Shown here: one piece after another, positions 35,611 to 43,500 of the stretch
Numbering within the stretch: position 1 is the first letter of the stretch
Layout of the letters: every line of letters starts with the position of its first letter
Source of the DNA: Streptomyces sp. YIM 121038
GTDB taxonomy: Bacteria; Actinomycetota; Actinomycetes; Streptomycetales; Streptomycetaceae
NCBI RefSeq assembly: GCF_006088715.1
Contig: NZ_CP030771.1
Location: forward strand, 3,658,001-3,722,000
Direction of reading: 5' to 3'
Length of the DNA stretch: 64,000 nt
Position numbers and translations under genes: made by a program
Notes under the pieces: generated by a model
Told to the model about the DNA's origin: nothing
Seen by the model: the letters and a program-made list of their open reading frames with translations, nothing else
Databases searched by the model: none

Positions 35611-35701
35611 CGGCGGTATGTCCGTCCTCGCCGTCTTGTGCGCGGGGTGGATTCCCGCGCGGGGCGGTGCCGTTGCTGTGCTCCGGGCGGACATACCGCC
35701 G
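35611..35701. repeat. 91-bp unit bounded by 14-bp perfect inverted repeats
   Basis: CGGCGGTATGTCCG (35611-35624) is exactly complementary to CGGACATACCGCCG (35688-35701), with 63 bp between that are GC-rich and lack a gene. It could be a large hairpin, an operator pair, or a miniature inverted-repeat element. Confidence 0.6.
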
Positions 35702-35734
35702 TGTCCCCTTCTGTTCGTCGGCGTCCGACCCTCC

Positions 35735-35920
35735 TCAGAAGCTGATCGTCCAGCTGCCCGTTTCCTTGTACTCGGAGTCGTAGATCTTCGCCGTCATGCC
35801 GGGGGCCAGCTCGTAGTGGTGGAGGTTCCCCGCCCAGTAGCGCAGGATCCGGGCCAGCTCCCGGTACGTCACCTCGTCGAGGGCCGTCTCGTCGCATTCG
35901 ACTTCCAGGTGGAATTTCAT
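35735..35920 (-). CDS. Small conserved hypothetical protein
   Basis: A 61-aa acidic protein starting MKFHLEVECDETALDEVTY, with RELARILRYWAGNLHHYEL and a C-terminal strand YDSEYKETGSWTISF. It has an alternating beta-alpha-beta look and no membrane segment or signal. I recall similar small proteins in Streptomyces but no function. The start is ATG 35920; ATG 35929 in frame is also possible and has a comparably poor ribosome site. Confidence 0.6.
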   Translation of the reverse strand: MKFHLEVECDETALDEVTYRELARILRYWAGNLHHYELAPGMTAKIYDSEYKETGSWTISF

Positions 35921-36039
35921 GGCTTCCATCGTTTCATTGAAGTCGCTCTTGGGACTTTGGCCTGCTGAATGGGGTGAGGGCTGGAGAAAGTCTCAAGTGG
36001 CCTGGTCGAGGGGTGCGGGCGGGCTTACGCTCGTCATCT

Positions 36040-36052
36040 CTGACTGAGTCAA
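36040..36052. promoter_or_regulatory. TGACT-G-AGTCA palindrome before the MarR-GNAT gene
   Basis: TGACTGAGTCA at 36041-36051 is a perfect 11-bp palindrome 17 bp before the ATG. A MarR-domain protein could bind it to control its own gene. Confidence 0.4.
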
Positions 36053-36067
36053 CCGTCTGGGGTGCTC

Positions 36068-36994
36068 ATGAGCGTTCAGGAGATCCGTTCGTTCAACCGC
36101 TTCTACACGAACCTCATCGGCGCCCTCGACTACAGCCGTCATCTGTACGCCCCTTACACGCTGACCGAGTCCCGTGTGCTGTACGAGCTCGCCCACTCGG
36201 TGCGGACCGACGCTGCGGATCTGCGGACCGAGCTGTCTTTGGACGCCGGGTACTTGAGCCGCATCCTGGCCCGGTTCGAGGAGGACGGGCTCGTGGAGCG
36301 GGCGCCGTCGGAGCGGGATCCCCGGCGGCGGCGGGTTTCGTTGACGGCTCGGGGGCGGCAGGCGGCCGACCTGCTGGACGAGCGGTCGCGGGAGGCCGTG
36401 GGAGCGTTGCTCGGGGGTGTCAGCGCCGGTGAGCGGGAGCGGCTCGTGGCCGCCATGGGGGTGGTCCGGGAGGTCCTGGGAAGGCGGCGCGCCCCAGAGG
36501 GTGCGGACGTGCTCCTTCGGGAGCCGGGGGCCGGGGAGCTCGGGTGGATCGTGCAGCGCAACGGGGCCGTCTACGCCTCGGAGTTCGGGTGGAACGCGGA
36601 CTACGAAGGGCTCGTCGCGCGGATCGTCGCCGACTTCGCCCAGGACCACGATCCGCACGTGGAGCGGGTGTGGATCGCCGAGCTCGACGGGCGGCCCGTG
36701 GGGTGCGTGATGTGCGTACGCGACGAGGTGCCGGGCGTCGCGCGGCTGCGGCTCCTGCTCGTGGAACCCGACGCGCGGGGGCTGGGCGTCGGGGGCCGCC
36801 TCGTACGGGCCGTCGTCGCGTTCGCGCGGAGCGTGGGGTACCGGGAAGTGGTCCTGTGGACCAACGACGTCCTCGCCTCCGCTCGGGGCATCTATGAACG
36901 GCACGGGTTCGTCCTGGTCGCGGAGAAGGCCCACCGGTCCTTCGGCGTCGACCTCGTGGGGCAGGACTGGCGGCTTCCGCTCGGGGACGAATGA
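36068..36994 (+). CDS. MarR-GNAT fusion (regulator with acetyltransferase domain)
   Basis: A 308-aa two-domain protein. Residues 1-140 are a MarR winged HTH (RTELSLDAGYLSRILARFEEDGLVER, then a wing rich in Arg/Asp). Residues 145-308 are a GNAT acetyltransferase with the acetyl-CoA loop VEPDARGLGVGGRLV and NDVLASARGIYERHGFV. The N-terminal domain probably binds DNA and the C-terminal domain acetylates a small molecule or protein. It starts at ATG 36068. The stop overlaps an alternative start of the next gene (ATGA at 36991). Confidence 0.88.
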   Translation: MSVQEIRSFNRFYTNLIGALDYSRHLYAPYTLTESRVLYELAHSVRTDAADLRTELSLDAGYLSRILARFEEDGLVERAPSERDPRRRRVSLTARGRQAADLLDERSREAVGALLGGVSAGERERLVAAMGVVREVLGRRRAPEGADVLLREPGAGELGWIVQRNGAVYASEFGWNADYEGLVARIVADFAQDHDPHVERVWIAELDGRPVGCVMCVRDEVPGVARLRLLLVEPDARGLGVGGRLVRAVVAFARSVGYREVVLWTNDVLASARGIYERHGFVLVAEKAHRSFGVDLVGQDWRLPLGDE

Positions 36995-37023
36995 CGCGGG
37001 GCGTTCTGGATAGGGTCCCGGCC

Positions 37024-37815
37024 ATGGAACTCGCCTTCTCCACGCTCGGCGTGCCCGGCCTGCCCGTCGCGGACGTGCTCCGCCTCGCCACCACGCACGG
37101 CTACCACGGCGTCGAGCTGCGCGCACATCCCGAAGAACCCGTCCACCCCGGGCTCGGTACCGCCGAACGAGCCGACGTGGCCGCCGCCTTCAAGGACGCC
37201 GGGGTTTCCGTGCTGGGGGTCGCCGGATACGCGCGGCTCGCCTCGGACGCCCCCGACGACGCCGTCCTCGACGAGGTGCGGGGGCTGGTCGGGCTCGCCC
37301 GGGACCTGGGGGCCCCGTTCGTCCGCGTCTTTCCCGGGGGCGGGGAGAACACCGACGCCGACGCCGACGCCGCCCGGCGGCTCGGGGTCGCCGCCGAGTT
37401 CGCCGCCGACGCCGGGGTGCGGGTCCTGATGGAGACCCACGACTCCCATCGCACCGGCGCCGACGCCGCCCGCGTCCTCGGCGCCGTCGGACATCTGCAC
37501 GCCGGCGCCCTGTGGGACCTCATGCACACCTGGCTGGGCGGGGAGGACGTCACCGAGACCTTCGCCGCGCTCGGGCCCTATCTCGGGTACGTGCAGGTCA
37601 AGGACGTCGCCGGCGCCGATGACACCACCCCCGTCGCCCTGGGCGCCGGAGTCCTCCCGGTGGCCGAGTGCGTCCAGCTCCTCGCCCGCCGGGGCTGGGA
37701 CGGCTGGCTGTGCTGGGAGTACGAGAAGCGGTGGCATGAGGATGCCGCTCCGCTCGCCGCATTGCTCGGCGGGGGGCGGGAGTTGCTCGCCCGGTTGGTG
37801 AGTGACAGCGCCTAG
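37024..37815 (+). CDS. Sugar phosphate isomerase/epimerase
   Basis: A 263-aa TIM barrel with metal ligands in GVELRAHPEE, MLMETHDSHRTG-type strand (LMETHDSH), ALWDLMHTWLGGED and QVKDVAG, closing with CWEYEKRW. It is related to hydroxypyruvate isomerase or xylose-isomerase-like enzymes. I use ATG 37024; ATG 36991 overlaps the MarR-GNAT stop and would add 11 residues, so co-translation is possible. The substrate is unknown. Confidence 0.78.
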   Translation: MELAFSTLGVPGLPVADVLRLATTHGYHGVELRAHPEEPVHPGLGTAERADVAAAFKDAGVSVLGVAGYARLASDAPDDAVLDEVRGLVGLARDLGAPFVRVFPGGGENTDADADAARRLGVAAEFAADAGVRVLMETHDSHRTGADAARVLGAVGHLHAGALWDLMHTWLGGEDVTETFAALGPYLGYVQVKDVAGADDTTPVALGAGVLPVAECVQLLARRGWDGWLCWEYEKRWHEDAAPLAALLGGGRELLARLVSDSA

Positions 37816-37878
37816 GAGTTCGCCACCCGTTCCCCGGTCTGTACTCCAGCCTGTCCTCTGGTGCCCGTTCCTTGTCGC

Positions 37879-38601
37879 CTACGGTCCGGCGTCCGTCACG
37901 TACGCGTGCAGGCGGCTCGTTCCCTCCAGGGTCGCCCTGGAGGTTTGGGTGAGGTCCCGCGTCCTGCGGTCCAGGGCCGCGCGCAGGGCCTCGCTGCCGC
38001 CCGCCCCGCGCAGGTCCTCGATGACCGGGCGGATCTGGGCCAGGGGGTAGCCCGCCTGGCGGAGCAGGCTGATCATGCGGGCGTCGCGGAGGTCCGCCGC
38101 GCCGTAGCGGCGGTAGTGGGTGCCGCGCTCCCGGGCGGGTGCGAGCAGGCCCGCCGACTCCCACACGCGCAGCGCCGAGGGACGTACGCCCACCCGGGCC
38201 GCCGCCTCCGACACGGTGAGCGGGGCGCGGGGGCGCAGACCCGGCCCGTCCACCGAGGCCTCGCCCGCGACCGCCTGGAGCGCCTCGGCCGTCGCCCGCA
38301 ACGCCTCGCGCCGGGCGTGCAGTTCCGCGTGCGCGGCGTCCACCAGGGCCAGCGCCTCGGGGACGTCGTCCGCGTGCACCGCGCGCATGATCTCCCGCGC
38401 CGTCTCCGGGCCGAAGCCCCTCGCCAGCGCGCGGTACGTCAGGAGCGCCCGGGCGTGCACCGGACGGAAGCGGCGGTAGCCGGACGGGGAGCGCTCGACG
38501 GGCGGCAGGACCCCCGCGTCGGCGTAGTCGCGGACCAGCTGTGTGGACACGCCCGCGAGCCGGGCCAGGTCGACGGGGCGCAGGGCTCGCTCGGCGGTCA
38601 T
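37879..38601 (-). CDS. Double MerR-domain transcription regulator
   Basis: A 240-aa protein with two MerR HTH motifs: RPVDLARLAGVSTQLVRDY with wing GYRRFRPVHA near the N-terminus, and TVSEAAARVGVRPSALRVWE with wing HYRRYGAADLRD at about 128-170. Each is followed by a helical segment; no cysteine-based metal site is visible. One polypeptide could therefore bind two half-sites. The ATG at 38601 overlaps the EamA transporter stop (ATGA), so it is co-expressed with that exporter and likely regulates it. Confidence 0.85.
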   Translation of the reverse strand: MTAERALRPVDLARLAGVSTQLVRDYADAGVLPPVERSPSGYRRFRPVHARALLTYRALARGFGPETAREIMRAVHADDVPEALALVDAAHAELHARREALRATAEALQAVAGEASVDGPGLRPRAPLTVSEAAARVGVRPSALRVWESAGLLAPARERGTHYRRYGAADLRDARMISLLRQAGYPLAQIRPVIEDLRGAGGSEALRAALDRRTRDLTQTSRATLEGTSRLHAYVTDAGP

Positions 38602-39518
38602 ACCGGTGTCGCGGTTTCCTTCGGGGCTGCGGGAGGCATGGGCGCAGCGTACGCCGGGGGCTTCGGCGTACGGGCGAAGGAGGTCAGCGCCACCCCGCCG
38701 ACCAGGAGGGCCGCCGCGCACCACTGGAGGCCGCTCACCGACTCGTCGAGGAACAGCGCCGACGACGACATGCCGAACACCGGGACCAGGAGCGTGAAGG
38801 GCGCCACCGTCGACGCGGGGTGGCGGCGCAGCAGCCACCCCCAGGCGCCGAAGCCGAAGACCGTCGCGACCCAGGCCACCCAGACGACGACGCCCGCTCC
38901 CTGCCAGTCGAGCGAGCGCAGCGCGTCCAGGTCGCGCGACGGGCCCTCGAACAGCAGCGAGAGGGCGAGCAGGGGCAGGATCGGGACCGTGCTCACCCAC
39001 ACCATGAAGTTCAGTGCGTCGGGAGGTGCCGCCTTGCGGGTGAGGACGTTGGACACGCCCCAGCAGGCGGCGGCCGCGATCGTCAGGCCGAAGGCGGTCA
39101 GCGGCCCTGACGCGCCCTCGTCGACCGCCGCCACGCCGATGCCCGCGAGCGCCACGGCCATGCCCGCCACGCGCAGGCGCGTGGGCACCTCGCCCAGGAC
39201 CGCGAAGGCGATGAGCGCCGTGAACACCGACTGGACCTGGAGGACCAGGGACGACAGGCCCGCGGGCATGCCCGCGTCCATGCCGATGAACAGCAGGCCG
39301 AACTTCGCCACGCCCAGGGCCAGGCCCACGCCGATCAGCCACTTCCACGCGACCTTGGGGCGGCCGACCAGGAACACGGCGGGCAGTGCCGCGACGAGGA
39401 AGCGCAGGGCCGAGAAGAGCAGCGGCGGGAAGTGGTCGAGGCCGATCTCGATCACGACGAAGTTGACGCCCCAGATGGCGGTGACGAGCACGGCAAGGGC
39501 GATGTGGGAGGGACGCAT
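38598..39518 (-). CDS. EamA-family (DMT) transporter
   Basis: A 306-aa protein with ten membrane helices arranged as two EamA halves, beginning IALAVLVTAIWGVNFVVI and, in the second half, ACWGVSNVLTRKA. This is the drug/metabolite exporter superfamily (RhaT/YdcZ-like); substrates are often amino acids or purine metabolites. It starts at ATG 39518 and is divergent from a LysR gene across 155 bp. The cytoplasmic tail is Pro/Ala-rich and its end overlaps the MerR gene. Confidence 0.88.
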   Translation of the reverse strand: MRPSHIALAVLVTAIWGVNFVVIEIGLDHFPPLLFSALRFLVAALPAVFLVGRPKVAWKWLIGVGLALGVAKFGLLFIGMDAGMPAGLSSLVLQVQSVFTALIAFAVLGEVPTRLRVAGMAVALAGIGVAAVDEGASGPLTAFGLTIAAAACWGVSNVLTRKAAPPDALNFMVWVSTVPILPLLALSLLFEGPSRDLDALRSLDWQGAGVVVWVAWVATVFGFGAWGWLLRRHPASTVAPFTLLVPVFGMSSSALFLDESVSGLQWCAAALLVGGVALTSFARTPKPPAYAAPMPPAAPKETATPV

Positions 39519-39673
39519 GCGTCGAGGATCACTCGCCGGGAGTGTGTAGCACCAGCACGGATTTCTTCATGATTGGATTTAGCTGCGCTTAGTTTTTGGG
39601 TGCCGGTGGCGGGGGCGCCGCCCCGCCGGGCCGGTGGCGCCCGCGCGTTCGTCGTGACCCCAAGGAGGTCGCC

Positions 39674-40570
39674 TTGCTCGATCTGGCTCGGCTCAAGGCA
39701 CTGCACGCCGTGTCCGTGCACGGGACCGTGGGCGCGGCCGCCGCCGCGCTCGGCTATACGCCCTCCGCCGTCTCCCAGCAGATCGCCAAGCTGGAGCGGG
39801 AGACCCGCACCACCCTGCTCGAACGCCGGGGGCGCGGTGTCGCGCTCACCGAGGAGGCGCTGCATCTCGCCGCCACCACGCGGGAGTTGCTGGCCATCAT
39901 GGAGCGTGCCGAGACGGAGCTGGAGGAGCGGCGCGGCGTGCCCGCCGGGCGGCTGACGGTCATGGCGTTCGCCTCCGCGGCGCGCGGGCTGCTGCCCGGT
40001 GTCCTCGCCGAGCTCGCGCGGCGCCATCCGGCCCTGGACGCCCGGCTCTCCGAGGTCGAGCCGCATCTGTCGGTGGACCTCGTCGCCAAGGGCGTGGTGG
40101 ACCTCGCGGTCGTGCACGACTGGGACATCACTCCGCTGGCCACGCCGCCCGGCGTCGACCAGGCCGTGATCGGCGACGACCTGTGCGACCTGCTCGTACC
40201 GGAGGGGCATCCGCTCGCCGGGCGGGACGCCGTGCGGCGCACCGATCTGAAGGGCGAGCGCTGGGTCTCGCAGCCGCCGGGGCAGATCTGTCACGACTGG
40301 CTGGTGCGGACGATGCGGGCCGCCGGGTGCGAGATGGACATCGTCCACCAGGCCGAGGAGAACCCCACGCTGATCGCGCTCGTCGCCGCCGGGCTCGGCA
40401 TCGCGCTGCTCCCCCGCCTCGGGCGCGGCCCGCTGCCGCCCGGTGTGGTCGCGGTGCGCCTCGACCCGCTGCCGATGCGCCGTCTGTACGCGGTGTGGCG
40501 GACCGGCGCCGCCCGGCGGCCCGCGATCGCCGAGACCGTACGGGTGTTGCAGGAGGCCTGGCCCGCGTAG
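39674..40570 (+). CDS. LysR-family transcription regulator
   Basis: A 298-aa LysR regulator. The HTH is LARLKALHAVSVHGTVGAAAAALGYTPSAVSQQI and a PBP-like effector domain spans about 90-295 (VPAGRLTVMAFAS onward). The start is TTG 39674 with AAGGAGG five nt upstream. It is divergent from the EamA exporter, whose 155-bp shared promoter region is AT-rich near 39575-39597 and is the natural site of action. Confidence 0.87.
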   Translation: MLDLARLKALHAVSVHGTVGAAAAALGYTPSAVSQQIAKLERETRTTLLERRGRGVALTEEALHLAATTRELLAIMERAETELEERRGVPAGRLTVMAFASAARGLLPGVLAELARRHPALDARLSEVEPHLSVDLVAKGVVDLAVVHDWDITPLATPPGVDQAVIGDDLCDLLVPEGHPLAGRDAVRRTDLKGERWVSQPPGQICHDWLVRTMRAAGCEMDIVHQAEENPTLIALVAAGLGIALLPRLGRGPLPPGVVAVRLDPLPMRRLYAVWRTGAARRPAIAETVRVLQEAWPA

Positions 40571-40865
40571 GCGCGGGCCCGTAGGGCGGCTCCTGGGCCC
40601 CACCGGCACCGCGCGCACCGACTTCGCGCGTTCCGCGCCCCTCGGGGAACCCGGAGGGCGGCCCGCTCGTCCAACGGACACGCTGCCGGAGAGTCTCGCG
40701 AGCGGTGTCGGCATCGCTGCTGGCTGCGACCGCTGACCTCCCTCTCCGCCGCCCGCGGCCGGCAGCGCGCCGCCACCGGTGCGCCCCCTCCATTGCGCCG
40801 GTGGCGGCACCGTCCCCGGCTCCCGGAGCCTTGACCCGCCGCACGGCACGGGATATCCGTGGCAG

Positions 40866-42614
40866 GTGCCTCACGACTCTCTTGACGCTGCCCCTGTCAC
40901 CGTGGACGACCCGCGTGCCCTCCTGGCCCGCATGACGCTCGAAGAGAAGGTCGGCCAGCTCTTCGTCCTGCACGTGTACGGCCACCACGCCACCGAACCC
41001 GACCCCGCCGACATGGAGGTCAACGAGCGGGAGCTCGGCGTCCGCACCGCCGCCGAAGCCGTGGCCAAGTTCCGGCCCGGCGGGCTCATCTACTTCGGCT
41101 GGGCCCACAACACCCGTGATCCGCGCCAGCTCGCCACCCTCTCCAACGACGTGCAGCGCGTCGCCCTCGGGCAGTCGCCCGGGGTGCCGCTGCTGCTCAC
41201 CATCGACCAGGAGCACGGCGTCGTCGCCCGCGTCGGCGCGCCCGCCACGCTCCTGCCGGGCGCGATGGCGCTCGGCGCGGGCGGCTCCCGCGACGACGTG
41301 CGCGAGGCGGCCCGCATCGCCGGCGTCGAACTGCGCGCGCTCGGCGTCTTCCAGAACTACGCGCCCTCCGCCGACGTGAACGTGAACCCGGCCAACCCCG
41401 TCATCGGCGTACGGTCCTTCGGCGCGGGCCCCGACGCCGTCTCCGAGTTCGTGACCGCCCAGGTCGAGGGCTACCGGAGCGCCGGGATCGCCACCGCCGC
41501 CAAGCACTTCCCCGGCCACGGCGACACCGAGACCGACAGCCACACCGCGCTGCCGCACATCCACCACAGCCGTGAGGAGTGGGAGGAGCTCGACGCCCCG
41601 CCGTTCCGCGCCGCGCTGGCCGCCGGGGTCGACGCCGTGATGACCGCCCACCTCGTCGTGCCCGCCCTCGACCCGGCGCTCGACCCGGCCACCCTCTCGT
41701 ACCCGATCGTCACCGGCGTGCTGCGCGAACAGCTCGGCCACCAGGGCCTGGTGGTGACCGACTCGCTGTCCATGCAGGGCGTCCGCACCAAGTACGGCGA
41801 CGACCGCGTGGCCGTACTGGCCCTGAAGGCGGGCGTCGACCAGCTCCTGGACCCGCCGCAGCCGGAGCTCGCCTGGAACGCGGTCGTGCGCGCCGTGCGC
41901 GAGGGCGAGCTGAGCGAGGAGCGCATCGACGCCTCCGTGCTGCGCGTCCTCGAACTCAAGGCGAAGCTCGGCCTCTTCGACGATCCGTACGTCTCCCTCG
42001 ACGGCGTCGACGAGACCGTCGGCAACAGCGCCCACCGCGCCGCCGCCGACCGCATCGCCGACCGTACGACCACACTCCTGCGCAACGACGACGGCCTGCT
42101 GCCGCTGTCCCCCGACACCCACCGCGACCTGCTCGTCGTCGGCGCCGACCCGGTGTCCCCGTCCGGCACGACCGGTCCGCCGACCGCCGTCCTCGCCGCC
42201 GCGCTCACCGACCTCGGTTTCGACGTCGCCGTGCTGAGCACGGGGGGTGCGCCGTCCAAGGAAGCCGTCGACGACGCCGTGGCCGCCGCGTCGGGGCGTG
42301 CCGCCGTGCTCGTCACGGCCTACGACGTCACGGAGGGCGACGCGCAGCACGGCCTCCTCACCGCGCTGGCCGCCACCGGCGTGCCCGTCGTCACCCTCGC
42401 GGTCCGCACCCCGCAGGACCTGCCCGGCGCCGCCGCCCTCGCCACCTACTCCTGGACCGACGTCGAACTGCGCGCCGCCGCCCGCGTCATCGCGGGGCGC
42501 GCCCGGCCCGCGGGCCGCCTGCCGGTGCCCGTGCCGCGCCCGGACGCCCCCGGGCAGGTGCTGTACCCCCTCGGCCACGGCCTTTCGTACGAGCCGTACG
42601 CCGCGTCCGACTGA
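40866..42614 (+). CDS. GH3 beta-N-acetylglucosaminidase (NagZ-like), cytoplasmic
   Basis: A 582-aa glycoside hydrolase family 3 enzyme. The N-terminal barrel has K213-H214 in AKHFPGHGDT, D224-S225-H226 in TDSHTALP (the Asp-His dyad that acts as acid/base in NagZ-type enzymes) and nucleophile D299 in TDSLSMQGV. A second alpha/beta domain follows (420-575). There is no signal peptide, so it probably trims GlcNAc or muropeptide fragments imported into the cell. It starts at GTG 40866; the ribosome site is weak. The 295 bp upstream, after the LysR gene, hold no gene I can support. Confidence 0.88.
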   Translation: MPHDSLDAAPVTVDDPRALLARMTLEEKVGQLFVLHVYGHHATEPDPADMEVNERELGVRTAAEAVAKFRPGGLIYFGWAHNTRDPRQLATLSNDVQRVALGQSPGVPLLLTIDQEHGVVARVGAPATLLPGAMALGAGGSRDDVREAARIAGVELRALGVFQNYAPSADVNVNPANPVIGVRSFGAGPDAVSEFVTAQVEGYRSAGIATAAKHFPGHGDTETDSHTALPHIHHSREEWEELDAPPFRAALAAGVDAVMTAHLVVPALDPALDPATLSYPIVTGVLREQLGHQGLVVTDSLSMQGVRTKYGDDRVAVLALKAGVDQLLDPPQPELAWNAVVRAVREGELSEERIDASVLRVLELKAKLGLFDDPYVSLDGVDETVGNSAHRAAADRIADRTTTLLRNDDGLLPLSPDTHRDLLVVGADPVSPSGTTGPPTAVLAAALTDLGFDVAVLSTGGAPSKEAVDDAVAAASGRAAVLVTAYDVTEGDAQHGLLTALAATGVPVVTLAVRTPQDLPGAAALATYSWTDVELRAAARVIAGRARPAGRLPVPVPRPDAPGQVLYPLGHGLSYEPYAASD

Positions 42615-42745
42615 CGGGCGTACCGGCCGTACGCAGCGCGCGTCCCGCCCCCTCGCCAACGAGCGCAAAGCCTCCCGAGCGCCTGGCGTGCCCGCGCGTG
42701 GCGGGGTCACGCTGGGTACACATGGTCATGGGGCGGGGGGCTGCC

Positions 42746-43366
42746 ATGTGGACGACCAGGGCGGAAGCGGCGTGCGGGGGCGCGCTGCTCGCCGCCGCCC
42801 TGGTCCTGGCGGGATGTCAGAAGTCCGGGGGCTCCGACGCCGCGTCGGAGCGGCCCACGCTCACCGGCTCGCCCGCCGGGCACGGGGCCGTCTTCCTCGG
42901 TCTCGATGACTGCGCGTCGCGGGGGCGCGAGCGCGTCACGGAGGTGCCCTGCGGCAGCGAGCGGGCGGCCGCGCGCGTCATCGCCCGCCACGACGGGCCC
43001 GTCGGCGACGGGCCCCTGTGTCCCGCGCGCACCGACTACGTCCTGCACATCAGCGAGCGCCGGCCCGCCGTCGACGAGGACGGCGACGGGGAGGTGTCGC
43101 GCGGGTACGCCTGCATGCGGAACCTGGAGCCGCCGCATCCCGGGGATCCCGGCGGCGGGGGCGGGCCCCGGACCGTCGTGGGCGACTGTGTGTACGGGGC
43201 CGGGCGGGGCGAGGTCCGCGAGACCCCGTGCGACGGCTCGGGCCGCCGGGCCCCGGAGTACCGCGTCGTGGCGGCCGTGGCCGCGCGGTCGTCCTGCGCG
43301 CCGGGCACCGCCCTGTACGTATCCCTGGGCGGCCGCCACCCGGTCGGCTGCGCGGTCCGGGTGTGA
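42746..43366 (+). CDS. Lipoprotein of unknown function
   Basis: A 206-aa secreted lipoprotein. The signal is GGALLAAALVLAGC with the lipobox LAGC at about residues 22-25. The mature part has six further cysteines, including DDCASRG, EVPCGSE, LCPART, YACMRN, GDCVYG and ETPCDGSG, two similar C-x(10-12)-C units that suggest paired disulfides and an internal duplication. I choose ATG 42746 with GGGGGG 5 nt upstream; ATG 42722 and 42728 are alternatives. No function is recognised. Confidence 0.75.
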   Translation: MWTTRAEAACGGALLAAALVLAGCQKSGGSDAASERPTLTGSPAGHGAVFLGLDDCASRGRERVTEVPCGSERAAARVIARHDGPVGDGPLCPARTDYVLHISERRPAVDEDGDGEVSRGYACMRNLEPPHPGDPGGGGGPRTVVGDCVYGAGRGEVRETPCDGSGRRAPEYRVVAAVAARSSCAPGTALYVSLGGRHPVGCAVRV

Positions 43367-43384
43367 CCCTGCCGGGGGCCTCCC

Positions 43385-43500
43385 CGATCCCGCCCCTTCC
43401 CGAAACTGGGGCTCCGCCCCGGACCCCGCTCCTCAAACGCCGGAGGGGCTGGATCCTTCAGCCCCTCCGGCGTTTGAGGACGAGGCGCGGAGCGCCGACT
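43385..43500. repeat. Dispersed CTCAAACGCCGG element, inverted pair
   Basis: Two cores of the element lie head to head around 43455, with a CGCCCCTTCCC and a GGGGCTCCGCCCC block on the left. See also 7398-7470 and 53826-53992. Confidence 0.65.
43430..43480. terminator. Bidirectional 22-bp perfect hairpin
   Basis: Arms 43430-43451 and 43459-43480 are perfectly complementary with loop GATCCTT. They lie between the convergent lipoprotein and peptidase genes, ending 18 bp from the peptidase stop, and probably terminate both. Confidence 0.85.

Noticed and set aside
40571..40865. Short gene between the LysR and GH3 genes
   Set aside because: Frames there have Arg/Pro-rich nonsense sequence and no ribosome site; it is more likely the GH3 promoter region.
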